Assembly (NCBI GenBank): GCA_002103105.1
Contig: DAAY01000005.1
Span: forward strand, 62,001 to 126,000
Direction of reading: 5' to 3'
Source of the DNA: Candidatus Gastranaerophilales bacterium HUM_1
Lineage (GTDB): Bacteria > Cyanobacteriota > Vampirovibrionia > Gastranaerophilales > Gastranaerophilaceae
DNA: 64,000 nucleotides
Shown here: positions 16,407 through 25,511 of the stretch, piece after piece
How the letters are laid out: each line of letters opens with the position of its first letter
Numbering within the stretch: the stretch's first letter is position 1
Program-made: the position numbers and the translations under genes
The notes under the pieces: generated by a model
Databases searched by the model: none
What the model was told of the DNA's origin: nothing
Seen by the model: the letters and a program-made list of their open reading frames with translations, nothing else

Positions 16407-17746
16407 TTAGTTTATTCTTTGCTATTTTTTTGACATTATCTTCTGTTCAAGCGGAAAATGTTACAAAAACGATTAATTCATTAATAAATAAAGATGCTGT
16501 ATCTGTCAGTGTAAAAGATATTTCTAACAACAAGGAAGTATATTTATTGAATAAAAAAGCTCCAATGATTCCAGCTTCTACATTGAAATTGGTTACTTCT
16601 TCTGCTGCATTGAATACTTTAGGCTCAGATTACGAATTTTCAACAAAGCTGTATAAAAGCTCAAATAATGATTTATACCTAAAATTAGGTGCGGATCCAT
16701 TTTTGACTTCTTCTGATTTGAAAAAAATGATGACTGTTGCAAAGGAAAAAAATATTTTAGAGCCTAAAAATATTTATATTGATTCTTCAATATTTGATAA
16801 TGTTGAATGGGGTGAAGGTTGGCAATGGGATGATGAGATGAATCCTTTAATGCCTAAATTCAGTGCATACAATATAGATGAAAATTTATTAAATATAGAG
16901 ATTACTCCGAGCATGCAAAATATGCCACCTTCAATTGTTGTGAAACCTTTCTATCCATTGACGTTTATGAATCTTATTACAACAGATATAACTCTATCTA
17001 AAAATGATATTTCTATTGTCAAAAATTTAAATTTTGCTCAAAATGTTTATGATGCAAAAGGTGAAATTACAAAGATTGAAAATATTAAAATGCCTATTCC
17101 AAACCTTCAACGCTATTTTAAATTGAGGCTGGATGATGTTATTAATGCTCAAAAGATAGATTATAATAAGGGTTACCCTAACGCTATTTTGCCGACTAAA
17201 AATATATACCTTGTTACAAGCGTTGCTCACAAAATGCCTGATGCTATGGAATCAATCTTAAAAACAAGTAATAATTTAGTTGCTGAAACAGTTTTTAAAT
17301 TGGCAGGTGCGAAATGGGCAGAAGAAAAAGGCTCTATTTCAAATTCTTTAGGAATGCTCAAATTCTATATCAGTTCATTAAATATTCCAACTGATGATGT
17401 TAAAATTGTCGATGGTAGTGGAGTTTCAAAAAATAATATAATGACTGCTGATTTTATGACAGATTTTCTTGTCGCAAGATCAAAATTAGCTGATTTTGAT
17501 GAATTTAAAGAATTTATTCCTTCTCCAGGGGAAGGAACTTTAAAAAATAGAATGTTGTATTTTAAAGATAATTTAAAGGCAAAAACAGGCACATTGTCTG
17601 ATACAAGTGCAATTGCTGGATATATCACTTCAAGAAAAGGTAATACTTATGCCTTTGATATTATGATAAATGATGCCAAAACATCTTCTTCTGATAAGAA
17701 AAATATAGAAGAACAAATTTTACGTCAAATATACGCAAATTACTAA
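16394..17746 (+). CDS. dacB: D-alanyl-D-alanine carboxypeptidase/endopeptidase, PBP4 (DacB) type
   Basis: 450 residues with a Sec signal peptide (cleavage near VQA-ENV). Peptidase S13 motifs are in order: SxxK as STLK (residues about 62-65), SxN-type motif in VDGSGVSKNN, and KTG in KAKTGTLSD. A domain insert of about 170 residues after SxxK is typical of PBP4. It trims peptidoglycan side chains in the periplasm. It starts within the end of the amidase gene (GAGG ribosome-binding site) and is followed by a glycosyltransferase gene after 19 bp. Confidence 0.92.
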   Translation: MRKIISLFFAIFLTLSSVQAENVTKTINSLINKDAVSVSVKDISNNKEVYLLNKKAPMIPASTLKLVTSSAALNTLGSDYEFSTKLYKSSNNDLYLKLGADPFLTSSDLKKMMTVAKEKNILEPKNIYIDSSIFDNVEWGEGWQWDDEMNPLMPKFSAYNIDENLLNIEITPSMQNMPPSIVVKPFYPLTFMNLITTDITLSKNDISIVKNLNFAQNVYDAKGEITKIENIKMPIPNLQRYFKLRLDDVINAQKIDYNKGYPNAILPTKNIYLVTSVAHKMPDAMESILKTSNNLVAETVFKLAGAKWAEEKGSISNSLGMLKFYISSLNIPTDDVKIVDGSGVSKNNIMTADFMTDFLVARSKLADFDEFKEFIPSPGEGTLKNRMLYFKDNLKAKTGTLSDTSAIAGYITSRKGNTYAFDIMINDAKTSSSDKKNIEEQILRQIYANY

Positions 17747-17765
17747 TAAAAGGATATAAAATAAT

Positions 17766-18635
17766 ATGTACGAACCAGAATTTACGGTCATAACACCAAC
17801 ATCAAATATTGTAGATGCAGGATTAACAGATGATTTTTCTTTGTTAGTAAATCTTCTTGATAGACAGACTTACCCATATATTGAGCATATTATTATTGAT
17901 AATGCTTCTTCTGATGAAACTATAACTCTTTTGAAAGATTATAAAAATAATGGATTTTTGAATTTTTATTCTGAGCCTGATAGAGGGAAGTTTGATGCAA
18001 TGAATAAAGGTATTATGCATGCCAAGGGTAAGTATATCGCATTTTTAAGTTGTGATGATTTTTACCATGATGTAGTTGCTGTTGCGGATATCGTTGATGC
18101 AATGGAAAGAGAAAATGCGGATTATTGTTTCTTCCCTGCGTATTGTTGCCACCCAGAAGGGTTTGTATTTTTGTTTCCTCCATCAATGTTGAGTACTTTT
18201 CAAGTTAATCCTTGTGCTAGACAAGCAATGGTTTTCAAGCGTAGTGTGTTAGACCAGTTAAGGATGTTTGATGATAAATTCAAATTGATGGCTGATTATG
18301 ATTTGATGATTAGACTTGTTATGGGGAAATATAAAGGTTTGTACTTTGAAAGAAATGTTTTGACTTATAAACTTGGTCAAGAAGCTATAAAGCATTCCAC
18401 TCAAATGGAAGCAGAATGTCGTCACATTTTCTATAAAAATTACAAATCCCTTTATCCAATGACAGATGAAGTTTTAGATAGAATGGTTAAAATTTCAGAA
18501 GTGCCAAAACCATTGTTAGATAAATTAGTAACCTATTTCACTCCAGAAGATAGAGATAATTTCTATCAAGTTGCTCAAAATTTGTATGATATGCGTGTTC
18601 GAGCTGTAAATGAAATGGGAAATCAAAATAGATAG
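17766..18635 (+). CDS. Family 2 glycosyltransferase
   Basis: 289 residues. The GT-A fold is seen from FTVITPTSNIVDAG at the start, the IIIDNASSDETI nucleotide-binding loop, RGKFDAMNKGI and the metal-binding DXD-like CDDFYHD. It is of the WcaA-like type that adds a sugar to a lipid-linked or surface glycan on the cytosolic face of the inner membrane. No membrane segment. It is the last gene of the acyltransferase-amidase-PBP4 run (AAGG ribosome-binding site). Confidence 0.9.
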   Translation: MYEPEFTVITPTSNIVDAGLTDDFSLLVNLLDRQTYPYIEHIIIDNASSDETITLLKDYKNNGFLNFYSEPDRGKFDAMNKGIMHAKGKYIAFLSCDDFYHDVVAVADIVDAMERENADYCFFPAYCCHPEGFVFLFPPSMLSTFQVNPCARQAMVFKRSVLDQLRMFDDKFKLMADYDLMIRLVMGKYKGLYFERNVLTYKLGQEAIKHSTQMEAECRHIFYKNYKSLYPMTDEVLDRMVKISEVPKPLLDKLVTYFTPEDRDNFYQVAQNLYDMRVRAVNEMGNQNR

Positions 18636-18656
18636 GCGTAAATGACTTGTTAAGAA

Positions 18657-18685
18657 TTTGCAAAAAATCTTTTCAGGTTTATAAT
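18657..18685 (+). promoter_or_regulatory. Promoter of the Gfo/Idh oxidoreductase operon
   Basis: TATAAT at 18680-18685 with TTTGCA 17 bp upstream (18657-18662); TTGCAA at 18658 gives a 16-bp spacer. It lies in the 90-bp gap before the next gene. Confidence 0.55.
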
Positions 18686-18725
18686 TAGAATAAGATAGTT
18701 AGAATATAAGAAGGTTAGGGAAAAT

Positions 18726-19724
18726 ATGACTGAACAGAAAATAGCAGTATTAGGCTGTGGGTTGTGGGGACGTAATATCGTTCGTAATTTCTACAACTTG
18801 AACGCTTTGGGTATGGTTTGTGATTTGGATGATGATAATATCGCAAAAGTAAAAGAACAATATCCAGGGATAAAAACAACAAAGGATTTTAATGATATTT
18901 TAAATTCAAAAGAAATAACAGGTGTGGTTGTTGTTACACCTAGTCACACTCACTTCAAGTTTGTTAAGGCCATGCTTGAGGCTGGGAAAAATGTTTATGT
19001 AGAAAAACCTATTTCAACAGTTGCTCAAGAAGCTAGAGATTTAGCAGATTTAGCTGATAGCAAAGGTTTGGTTCTTATGGTTGGTCACTTGTTGTTGTAC
19101 CATCCAGCAGTAAACAGATTAAAAATGTTAGTAGAAGAAGGTGCTTTGGGTGAAATTGTTTATGCTCAAAGTGACAGATTGAATATTAACTATTTCAAAA
19201 ATGATAGAAGTGTAATGTGGGATTTGGCTCCTCATGATGTTTCAATGATTAGTTATGTATTAGGTAAAAATCCAGAAAGAGTTCTTTCAGCTATTGGCTG
19301 TTCTTCTGATGGTAATGATATTATGGATATTACTCATATTGGAATTAAAATGGAAGGCGGGGCAATTGCTCACATTACGGATAGTTGGATTACTCCGAAA
19401 AAGCATGTTCAATTATTGGTAAGAGGAACTAAAAAGACTGCAATTTTAGATGATACCGTAGCAGAACATAAACTAACAATTTATGATAACTTTAAAGCTG
19501 GAAGCAGTGAAAATGTTCAACTTGATTATCTTGAAATTGAACCTTTGAAGCTTGAATGCCAACACTTTATTAGCTGTTGTGAAACTGGCAAAAAAGCTAG
19601 ATCAGATGGTGAAAATGGCTTTATTGTTGTAAGTATTTTGGAAGAAGCAGAAAAGATTATGCTAGGGGATAGAGCAAAAAATCTTGATAGTGTAGATTTT
19701 GCTCTTTCAAGAACTAAAAAGTAG
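18726..19724 (+). CDS. Gfo/Idh/MocA-family NAD(P)-dependent sugar dehydrogenase
   Basis: 332 residues. The N-terminal Rossmann fold has GCGLWGRNIVRNF, then VVTPSHTH and the EKPIS motif with the catalytic Lys. The C-terminal substrate domain has the family DLAPHDV with a His. It resembles enzymes that oxidise UDP-sugars at C3 for surface glycans (WlbA type), and glycosyltransferase and epimerase genes in the window fit that, but the substrate is not proven. It heads a tightly packed operon with the next three genes. Confidence 0.88.
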   Translation: MTEQKIAVLGCGLWGRNIVRNFYNLNALGMVCDLDDDNIAKVKEQYPGIKTTKDFNDILNSKEITGVVVVTPSHTHFKFVKAMLEAGKNVYVEKPISTVAQEARDLADLADSKGLVLMVGHLLLYHPAVNRLKMLVEEGALGEIVYAQSDRLNINYFKNDRSVMWDLAPHDVSMISYVLGKNPERVLSAIGCSSDGNDIMDITHIGIKMEGGAIAHITDSWITPKKHVQLLVRGTKKTAILDDTVAEHKLTIYDNFKAGSSENVQLDYLEIEPLKLECQHFISCCETGKKARSDGENGFIVVSILEEAEKIMLGDRAKNLDSVDFALSRTKK

Positions 19725-19736
19725 GAGAGATTTATA

Positions 19737-20375
19737 ATGAATATTAAAGATAACGCAGCAAATATTGTTTCAATTAGCAGAATTTTTGTTGCATTTGTAG
19801 CGATCGCATTGTTATTTAAACATACAACCTGTGCTTATGTTTGGGCTGTAATTCTAACAATTATTGCTTTTATTATGGACGGTGTTGATGGATATGTTGC
19901 AAGAAAATTCAACCAATCTTCAGAATGGGGATCTGTTCTAGATATTATGGGTGATAGAATTGTAGAACTTTCTTATTGGATTGTTTTTGCAATTTTAGGT
20001 TATCTTGCAGATGGTAATATGGCTTTGAATGCAATGTTCCCAATTGTATGCGTTGCAAGAGCATTTACTACGGATGGAATTAGAAGTGTTGCTCTTTCAA
20101 AGGGAATGACTGCATTTGGTGATAAGTCAATGCAATCAACAGCTTGGGGTAAATTTATTTGTGCATCAAGATTTATGAGAATTAGCTATGCAGTTGCAAA
20201 AGTTGCGGCTTTTGTATTGTTAATTGTTGCTGCAATTCCAGCGTTACCTGTTGCAATTGCTCAATCAATTCATTTGATTGCAGTTATTTTAGCTTGGGTT
20301 GCAATTATTTTCTGTGTTGTTCGTGCAATTCCAGTTGTTGCAGAAAGCGGAAAGTTGTTTAATGATGTCAAGTAA
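19737..20375 (+). CDS. CDP-alcohol phosphatidyltransferase
   Basis: 212 residues with the full CDP-alcohol phosphotransferase motif D-x2-D-G-x2-A-R-x8-G-x3-D-x3-D (DGVDGYVARKF, then GSVLDIMGDR). Five to six membrane segments. The family joins CDP-diacylglycerol to a polar alcohol at the inner membrane; PgsA (glycerol-phosphate) is the most common bacterial member, but phosphatidylinositol-phosphate type enzymes share the motif. It follows the oxidoreductase gene by 12 bp and overlaps trmL. GGAGAG ribosome-binding site. Confidence 0.88.
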   Translation: MNIKDNAANIVSISRIFVAFVAIALLFKHTTCAYVWAVILTIIAFIMDGVDGYVARKFNQSSEWGSVLDIMGDRIVELSYWIVFAILGYLADGNMALNAMFPIVCVARAFTTDGIRSVALSKGMTAFGDKSMQSTAWGKFICASRFMRISYAVAKVAAFVLLIVAAIPALPVAIAQSIHLIAVILAWVAIIFCVVRAIPVVAESGKLFNDVK

Positions 20376-20817
20376 GTTAAATATTGTCTTATACGAGCCA
20401 GAAATTCCTCAAAATACAGGGAATATTGCAAGACTGTGTGCTTGTTGTGGTGCAAGTTTGTATTTGGTAGGGAAATTGGGTTTTTCTCTTTCAAGTAAAT
20501 ATACAAAACGTGCTGGACTTGATTACTGGGATAGTGTTGATTTGCATAAACTAGAGTCTATGGACGAGTTGTATAATGAATTCCCTAATGGAACGTTTTA
20601 TTATTTAACAACCAAAGCAGACAAATTATATACGGAAATAGAGTTTAAGGACGGCGATTTTATTGTCTTTGGTCCTGAAACAAGAGGTTTGCCTGATGAA
20701 TATGTAAAGGATTCTCATGCCAGAACTATTCCAATGAAAGAGGGGCAAAGAAGCTTGAATTTGTCTAATTCCGTAGCAATTGTTGCGTATGAGGCAATCA
20801 GACAAAATGGACTATAA
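20362..20817 (+). CDS. trmL: tRNA (cytidine/uridine-34-2'-O)-methyltransferase TrmL
   Basis: 151 residues from ATG 20362 (a second ATG at 20365 is equally possible). SPOUT methyltransferase that modifies the wobble base ribose of leucine tRNAs. Signature segments: YEPEIPQNTGNIARLC at the start, the knot motifs FGPETRGLP and IPMKEGQRSLNLSNSVA. The longer reading from 20299 is rejected because it lies inside the CDP-alcohol transferase gene and the homology begins at LNIVLYEP. It overlaps both neighbours, indicating coupled translation. Confidence 0.95.
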   Translation: MMSSKLNIVLYEPEIPQNTGNIARLCACCGASLYLVGKLGFSLSSKYTKRAGLDYWDSVDLHKLESMDELYNEFPNGTFYYLTTKADKLYTEIEFKDGDFIVFGPETRGLPDEYVKDSHARTIPMKEGQRSLNLSNSVAIVAYEAIRQNGL

Positions 20818-21625
20818 ACTTCCAAAAAGGATACAAAATTCTAATAAATCGACTTTCGGTCGAGTTTTAAATATTGCAGGCTCTGATTATATGCCAGGGG
20901 CTGCATATTTGTCGTCTGTTTCGGCTTTAAAAATAGGTTGTGGATATTGTTTTTTATCTTCAACGGAGAGAGTTATTGATGCTGTTGCAGCTCAAACTCA
21001 GAATGTTGTATTTGTACCGGTAGAACAAGTGAAAAATTATTTGAATAACACTACTTCTGTTGTCTCAATTGGTTGTGGATTATCGCAAGATGAAGTTGCT
21101 AAGAGCTTATTCGATTTTGTAATAGAAAACTCTTTGCAAGATTGCCCATTGGTAATTGATGCAGATGGCTTAAATTTGCTTGCAAAAGATAGTTCAAAAT
21201 ATTTGGAAAGAAAGTTTGATAAAGTTATTCTTACCCCACATCCTAAGGAAGCAGCAAGACTGTTGGGTTGTACTTTGGATGATGTGTTAACAAATTTTGA
21301 TAAATCCGCAATAAGAATCTCTGAAAAATATAATGCTACGGTTGTATTGAAGTCTCACAACACCGTTGTAGTGTCGCCAGATGGTAGAAAATATGTGAAT
21401 AATACGGGTAATAGTTCTATGGCAAAGGCTGGTTCTGGAGATGTTTTGACGGGCATGATTTCTGGATTACTCGCTCAAGGAATGGATTTATTTGAGGCTT
21501 CAGTAATGGCTGTTTATTTGCATGGGCTTTGTGGAGATTTTGCAAAAGAAAAGCTTACCGAATATTCAGTCATGGCTGATGATTTGATAAGCTTTATTCC
21601 TTTTGCTATAAAAACTGTTTTATAA
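20807..21625 (+). CDS. nnrD: ADP-dependent NAD(P)H-hydrate dehydratase
   Basis: 272 residues from ATG 20807 (GAGG upstream); a longer frame from 20780 is less likely. It is the C-terminal YjeF domain: the ribokinase-like fold with NIAGSDYMPGAAYL at the start, DADGLNLL, LTPHPKEAARLL and the ATP/ADP site NTGNSSMAKAGSGDVLTGMI. The enzyme restores NADH/NADPH from their hydrated forms. The partner epimerase domain (NnrE), often fused, is absent here. It overlaps the end of trmL by 11 bp and is 3 bp from the opposing 21629 gene. Confidence 0.95.
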   Translation: MDYKLPKRIQNSNKSTFGRVLNIAGSDYMPGAAYLSSVSALKIGCGYCFLSSTERVIDAVAAQTQNVVFVPVEQVKNYLNNTTSVVSIGCGLSQDEVAKSLFDFVIENSLQDCPLVIDADGLNLLAKDSSKYLERKFDKVILTPHPKEAARLLGCTLDDVLTNFDKSAIRISEKYNATVVLKSHNTVVVSPDGRKYVNNTGNSSMAKAGSGDVLTGMISGLLAQGMDLFEASVMAVYLHGLCGDFAKEKLTEYSVMADDLISFIPFAIKTVL

Positions 21626-21628
21626 AAA

Positions 21629-21904
21629 CTATGCAATAAACATTTTAGTTGCTTGTTGAGCAGGTACTCCGTGAGCAATTGCATATTGAATATTTGCGTT
21701 TTGTGTTGTGTTTTCAGCTTTGATTGAACGAGCTGTTGTTCCTGTCAAACCGAATGGGCTAGTGTATGTTTTTGCGTTAATAGCTGTTGTGTTAGATCTG
21801 ATAAATCTTTTAGCTGCGTTTATTTCTTCTGCAGAGTATATTTTTCCTGCATTTAAGTATTCATAGCTTTTTTTTGATAGGTTAAATAATTTGTCAACTT
21901 TCAT
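21629..21904 (-). CDS. Small hypothetical protein
   Basis: 91 residues, Ala/Thr/Asn-rich, with no signal peptide and no membrane segment. A strong ribosome-binding site (AAAGGAG) supports expression. The N-terminal half looks helical and the C-terminal tail ends in QQATKMFIA. Family not recognised. Nearly abuts nnrD tail-to-tail with no terminator hairpin between. Confidence 0.65.
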   Translation of the reverse strand: MKVDKLFNLSKKSYEYLNAGKIYSAEEINAAKRFIRSNTTAINAKTYTSPFGLTGTTARSIKAENTTQNANIQYAIAHGVPAQQATKMFIA

Positions 21905-21958
21905 TTTTTTCTCCTTTTTTATTTCTCTATTTTAGTAAACTACCTTAATTAATTTTAT

Positions 21959-22022
21959 AAATAGCCCACCTAGATAATTTTAAGTTTTAGTCTTAATTAT
22001 AATCTCTCTAGTTAGGCTATTT
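21959..22022. repeat. Long-loop inverted repeat between speH and the 91-residue gene
   Basis: Arms AAATAGCC-cac-CTAG (21959-21973) and CTAG-tta-GGCTATTT (22008-22022) pair over 8 + 4 bp across a symmetric 3-nt internal loop, with a 34-nt loop. There is no T tract, so it is not a plain terminator. The minus-strand loop contains a TATAAT. Confidence 0.5.
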
Positions 22023-22066
22023 AAACGTTTTTATCTTAATTAAAATTTTGATATTTGGGGTTTTTA

Positions 22067-22522
22067 TTAGCTTTCAATTTGTTCCATAATTTCAAAAGGT
22101 TTTTCAACAACTTTCATTGTGTCTTTTGTAATTATGCCTCTTTTTAATTCAGTAAAACTTGCTTTTTTAGAGCTGAATTTCTTTTTCAAAAATTCGTATG
22201 CAACTTTTGGGTCGCATTTTGAACCACAAGTAAATAAATCTACTGCGGCATAGCCAAGTTCAGGCCAAGTGTGAATAGCCAAGTGGCTTTCTGAAATAAT
22301 TACAACTCCAGAAACTCCATATGGACTAAACATGTGGAAACATTTTTGAACGATTGTAGCTCCACATTCTAGTGCTGAATCTATCATGTATTTTTCAACC
22401 TTGTCAATACTGTTCAAAATATTAGGGTCACATTCAAAAAATTCGGCTAAAACATGTTGTCCTAAATGTATTTCGTCTAGTTCAGAATTTTTTTGAAACA
22501 TGTCTAAAGGTGAATCTGTCAA
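22067..22522 (-). CDS. speH: S-adenosylmethionine decarboxylase proenzyme
   Basis: 151 residues. It makes decarboxylated SAM, the aminopropyl donor for spermidine. Self-cleavage occurs between E78 and S79 (ISESHLAIHTWPE), giving the pyruvoyl group on S79; H84 and C99 are the conserved processing and catalytic residues and keep the spacing of the Thermotoga enzyme (S63/H68/C83). The start is TTG at 22522, preceded by GGAG at 7 bp; the first ATG at 22501 lacks a ribosome-binding site. The roughly 21-residue N-terminal extension before GQHVLAEFF is longer than in minimal SpeH. Works with the decarboxylase at 10066. Confidence 0.95.
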   Translation of the reverse strand: MTDSPLDMFQKNSELDEIHLGQHVLAEFFECDPNILNSIDKVEKYMIDSALECGATIVQKCFHMFSPYGVSGVVIISESHLAIHTWPELGYAAVDLFTCGSKCDPKVAYEFLKKKFSSKKASFTELKRGIITKDTMKVVEKPFEIMEQIES

Positions 22523-22722
22523 TTTATTTGCTCCTTATATAACTTAAATAAATGTATATTTCGTACATTACAATAATACTCTAAAAAAAATATTTTATCC
22601 TATATTAGACTATTTATTATTTTTTGTTAAAATTAATAATCGTTATAAATACACTTATACGCTACTTTTTGGCTATATTTGTATATTAAGTTTTATTAAT
22701 CGTATTTTCAATTTTTCTCTTT

Positions 22723-22728
22723 TATTAT
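22723..22728 (+). promoter_or_regulatory. Candidate -10 element giving a very short leader
   Basis: TATTAT ends 11 bp before the ATG of the OmpR-type regulator; no Shine-Dalgarno sequence lies between. The -35 match is poor. Confidence 0.3.
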
Positions 22729-22739
22729 AGAATCTCGGT

Positions 22740-23438
22740 ATGAATAATAAGATTTTAGTAGTAGATGATGATGTTGCAATTAACGAATTAATTAAGGTTA
22801 ATTTGGAGCTTGCAGGATATAAAGTTATACAAGCGAATGATGGCATTAAGGGCTTTGCGTTAGCTAAACAAGAAGCTCCATCTTTAGTTATTTTAGATGT
22901 AATGATGCCCGATGTCGATGGGTTTACGGTTGCAAAGAGAATTCGTCAAAATGAAGAAACAAAAGATACCCCAATTCTAATGTTGACGGCTCTTTCTCAA
23001 ATCAATGATAAGGTAAAGGGGTTTAATATTGGTGTTGATGATTATTTAGTCAAGCCTTTTGAACTTGAAGAGTTATTGGTCAGAGTTCGTGCGTTGTTAA
23101 AACGGACTAACCAAATTCCAATTTCTGCTTCAACGAGAGATTTGCTTACTCTTGGTGAGATTACTCTTTTGCCTGAGCAATATAGTGTAAAAATTGGAGA
23201 AAAACAGGCAAAGTTAACTCCTATTGAATTTGATATATTTAATTTGTTATTTCAAAATCATGGCAATATGGTTTCGTCTGCAAAATTGTTAAAAGATATT
23301 TGGGGATACTCTCCTGATGATGATATTGAAACTATCAGAGTTCATATTAGACATTTGAGAAGCAAAATTGATAAAATTGCTGATGGTAAAAAATATATTG
23401 AAACCATTTATGGTGGTGGTTACAAATTAAATGTTTAG
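22740..23438 (+). CDS. OmpR-family response regulator (orphan)
   Basis: 232 residues. Receiver domain: D9-D11 acidic cluster, phospho-acceptor D53 in ILDVMMPDVDG, MLTAL with the Thr, and the conserved Lys in DDYLVKPFE. The C-terminal winged helix has LTPIEFDIFNLLF, KDIWGYSPDDDIETIRVHIRHLRSKID and IYGGGYKL, as in OmpR/PhoB and cyanobacterial RpaA/RpaB-type regulators. No kinase gene is adjacent. A bidirectional terminator follows. It seems to lack a Shine-Dalgarno sequence, with a -10-like box only 11 bp before the ATG. Confidence 0.92.
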   Translation: MNNKILVVDDDVAINELIKVNLELAGYKVIQANDGIKGFALAKQEAPSLVILDVMMPDVDGFTVAKRIRQNEETKDTPILMLTALSQINDKVKGFNIGVDDYLVKPFELEELLVRVRALLKRTNQIPISASTRDLLTLGEITLLPEQYSVKIGEKQAKLTPIEFDIFNLLFQNHGNMVSSAKLLKDIWGYSPDDDIETIRVHIRHLRSKIDKIADGKKYIETIYGGGYKLNV

Positions 23439-23462
23439 ACAAATAATAAAAAGTTAGTAAAA

Positions 23463-23493
23463 AAAAAGAGTCCTTGATAAAAGGACTCTTTTT
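23463..23493. terminator. Bidirectional terminator between regulator and rpsP
   Basis: A perfect 13-bp stem (23463-23475 with 23481-23493) with A and T tracts on either side, between convergent genes. Confidence 0.9.
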
Positions 23494-23513
23494 CGTATAT
23501 CTCAAAAATATAA

Positions 23514-23876
23514 CTATGCTTGAGCTTCTTCTGCTGGAGCTTCTGCTTCTGCAGCTGCTTTAGCTGCTTCTTCTTCAGCTTGTTTTTTAGCTAAAGCTTT
23601 TTTAGAAAGTTTAACAGTTTCTTTTTTAACATAGTTCAAAGTGCCATCTTCGTTGCAATTTTTGATAAGGTAAGCAACTGTTTCTGTTGGTTGAGCGCCT
23701 TTAGAAATCCATTCAAGAGCTGCTGCTTTGTCTAATTTCATAACTTTAGTTTTAGGGTTGTAGTGACCTAATTCTTGGATTGGTCTGCCTTCACGTTTAG
23801 TTGTTGAATTGATAACAATAACTCTGTATGTAGGGTTTTTCTTAGCACCTAATCTTTTTAATCTGATTTTTAACAT
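23514..23876 (-). CDS. rpsP: 30S ribosomal protein S16
   Basis: 120 residues. S16 core of about 80 residues with the hallmark MLKIRLKRLGAKKNPTYRVIV start and GHYNPKT. A C-terminal extension of about 35 residues is Lys- then Ala/Glu-rich (low complexity), a variable tail seen in some lineages. S16 stabilises the 30S body. The usual partners rimM, trmD and rplS are not adjacent. The upstream 260 bp to tig is intergenic. Confidence 0.97.
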   Translation of the reverse strand: MLKIRLKRLGAKKNPTYRVIVINSTTKREGRPIQELGHYNPKTKVMKLDKAAALEWISKGAQPTETVAYLIKNCNEDGTLNYVKKETVKLSKKALAKKQAEEEAAKAAAEAEAPAEEAQA

Positions 23877-24070
23877 TTTAATTTTCCTTCTTTATTTTTT
23901 TTGTGTAATTTGTCGGTAATTCAACCGCCGCTTGTTGTTTTACCTCAATTGGGTTAAAGAGGAATTACCCTAATTGTAATTAAATTCAATCACAAATACA
24001 TTTTTAGTGCAAGTGTTTGTAAAAAAATGTGAGGGAACTGGCTTAAAGTGTGCTAGTTCTTTTGTACGAG

Positions 24071-24098
24071 TTGATTTTATTATTTTTTGCGGTAAAAT
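24071..24098 (+). promoter_or_regulatory. Promoter of the tig-clpP-clpX operon
   Basis: TTGATT (24071-24076) and TAAAAT (24093-24098) with a 16-bp spacer, 42 bp before the tig start. Confidence 0.5.
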
Positions 24099-24139
24099 CG
24101 GATAAGATGCATGTATAGTATAAATAAGGATATTAAGAA

Positions 24140-25468
24140 ATGAAATCAACATTAACAAAAGAACAAGACAACTTGGTTAGTATAAGTATGGTTATCCCTG
24201 CAAAAGAAGCTGCTTCTGCATATAACACAGCTGCTAATCGTATTTCTCAATATGTAAATATTGATGGTTTTAGAAAAGGTAAAGCTCCTCGTGCAGTTAT
24301 TGAAAGACACGTTGGGGTTGATAGAATTAGACAAGAAGCTTTGGATATTATTCTTCCAAAATATTTAGGTCAAGCTGTTTACGATAACAAATTGGATGTT
24401 ATTTCTCAACCAGCAATTACTGATTACAAATTTGAAACTGGTAAAGATTTAGAAGTAACTTTCGAAGTTGAAACAAGACCAGAAGTTAAATTGGGTGAAT
24501 ACAAAAATCTAGAAGTTAAAGCAGAAGTTCCTTCAGAAGATGATGGTGCTTTTGACAAAGCATTAGAAGGATTTTTAACTCAACACGCTTCTATGGAACT
24601 AGTTTTGGATAGACCTTCAAACGAAACAGACACAGTTGTTTTTGATTTTGATGGAACTTGCAATGGTGAAGCTATTCAAGGCGGATCTGCAAAAGGTTAC
24701 GCTCTAGATTTAGCTCACTCAAACTTTATTCCAGGATTTGCTGAACAATTAGTTGGTCACAACATCAAGGATGAGTTTGATATTCAAGTTACATTCCCAG
24801 AAGATTATCATGATGAAAAACTAAAAGGTCAACCAGCTACTTTTGCTATTAAAATCAATGAAATCAAGCAAAGAGTTATGCCAGAATTGACTGATGAATT
24901 AGTGAAAAAATCAACAAGATTTTCAACTGTTGATGAGTTAAAAGCTGATATTAAGGATTACATTGAAAAACAAAGAGAAAGTTTGAAAAAATCAGCAGCA
25001 GAAAACGCTGTATTCAAACAAGTAATTGAATCTTCTTCTGTTGAAATTCCTCAACGAATGATTGATAGAGAAGTTGAATCATTGAAAGCTGATTATAAAC
25101 AAAGATTATCTTACCAAGGTATTGATTGGGATACATTCATGAAATCTCAAGGTAATGAAGAAGAATTCAATAATACATTGGTCGAAGATGCTAAAACAAG
25201 AATTAAAAATTCTTTAATAATTGATAAAATCGCTAAAGAAGAAAAAGTATCTGTTGAACAATCTGATTTTGCTGGAAAGTTAGATCAATTGGCTGCAGCA
25301 TACGGTATGGGTGCTCAGGATATGTTGAAACAATTCGGACAAAATCCTGACTTCTTACAAACATTATCTCAACAAATTGTTAATGAAAAAGTTAGAACAT
25401 TCTTAGTTGACAATAACAAAGTTGAATATGTAGAAGTTAAACCTAACAAAGAATCAGTTGAAGCTTAG
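24140..25468 (+). CDS. tig: Trigger factor
   Basis: 442 residues. Ribosome-bound chaperone and peptidyl-prolyl isomerase. The N-terminal ribosome-binding domain has the signature GFRKGKAPRAVIERH; an FKBP-like domain (about 165-245) and the C-terminal helical arms follow. AAGGAT ribosome-binding site. First gene of the tig-clpP-clpX order usual in cyanobacteria and many others; the gaps are 43 and 22 bp. Confidence 0.97.
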   Translation: MKSTLTKEQDNLVSISMVIPAKEAASAYNTAANRISQYVNIDGFRKGKAPRAVIERHVGVDRIRQEALDIILPKYLGQAVYDNKLDVISQPAITDYKFETGKDLEVTFEVETRPEVKLGEYKNLEVKAEVPSEDDGAFDKALEGFLTQHASMELVLDRPSNETDTVVFDFDGTCNGEAIQGGSAKGYALDLAHSNFIPGFAEQLVGHNIKDEFDIQVTFPEDYHDEKLKGQPATFAIKINEIKQRVMPELTDELVKKSTRFSTVDELKADIKDYIEKQRESLKKSAAENAVFKQVIESSSVEIPQRMIDREVESLKADYKQRLSYQGIDWDTFMKSQGNEEEFNNTLVEDAKTRIKNSLIIDKIAKEEKVSVEQSDFAGKLDQLAAAYGMGAQDMLKQFGQNPDFLQTLSQQIVNEKVRTFLVDNNKVEYVEVKPNKESVEA

Positions 25469-25511
25469 TAGAGAATAAGTATAATATTAGAATAAGAAAG
25501 GGAATTAAATC

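Noticed and set aside
20299..20361. Upstream extension of trmL
   Set aside because: It lies within the CDP-alcohol transferase coding region, and TrmL homology begins at LNIVLYEP.
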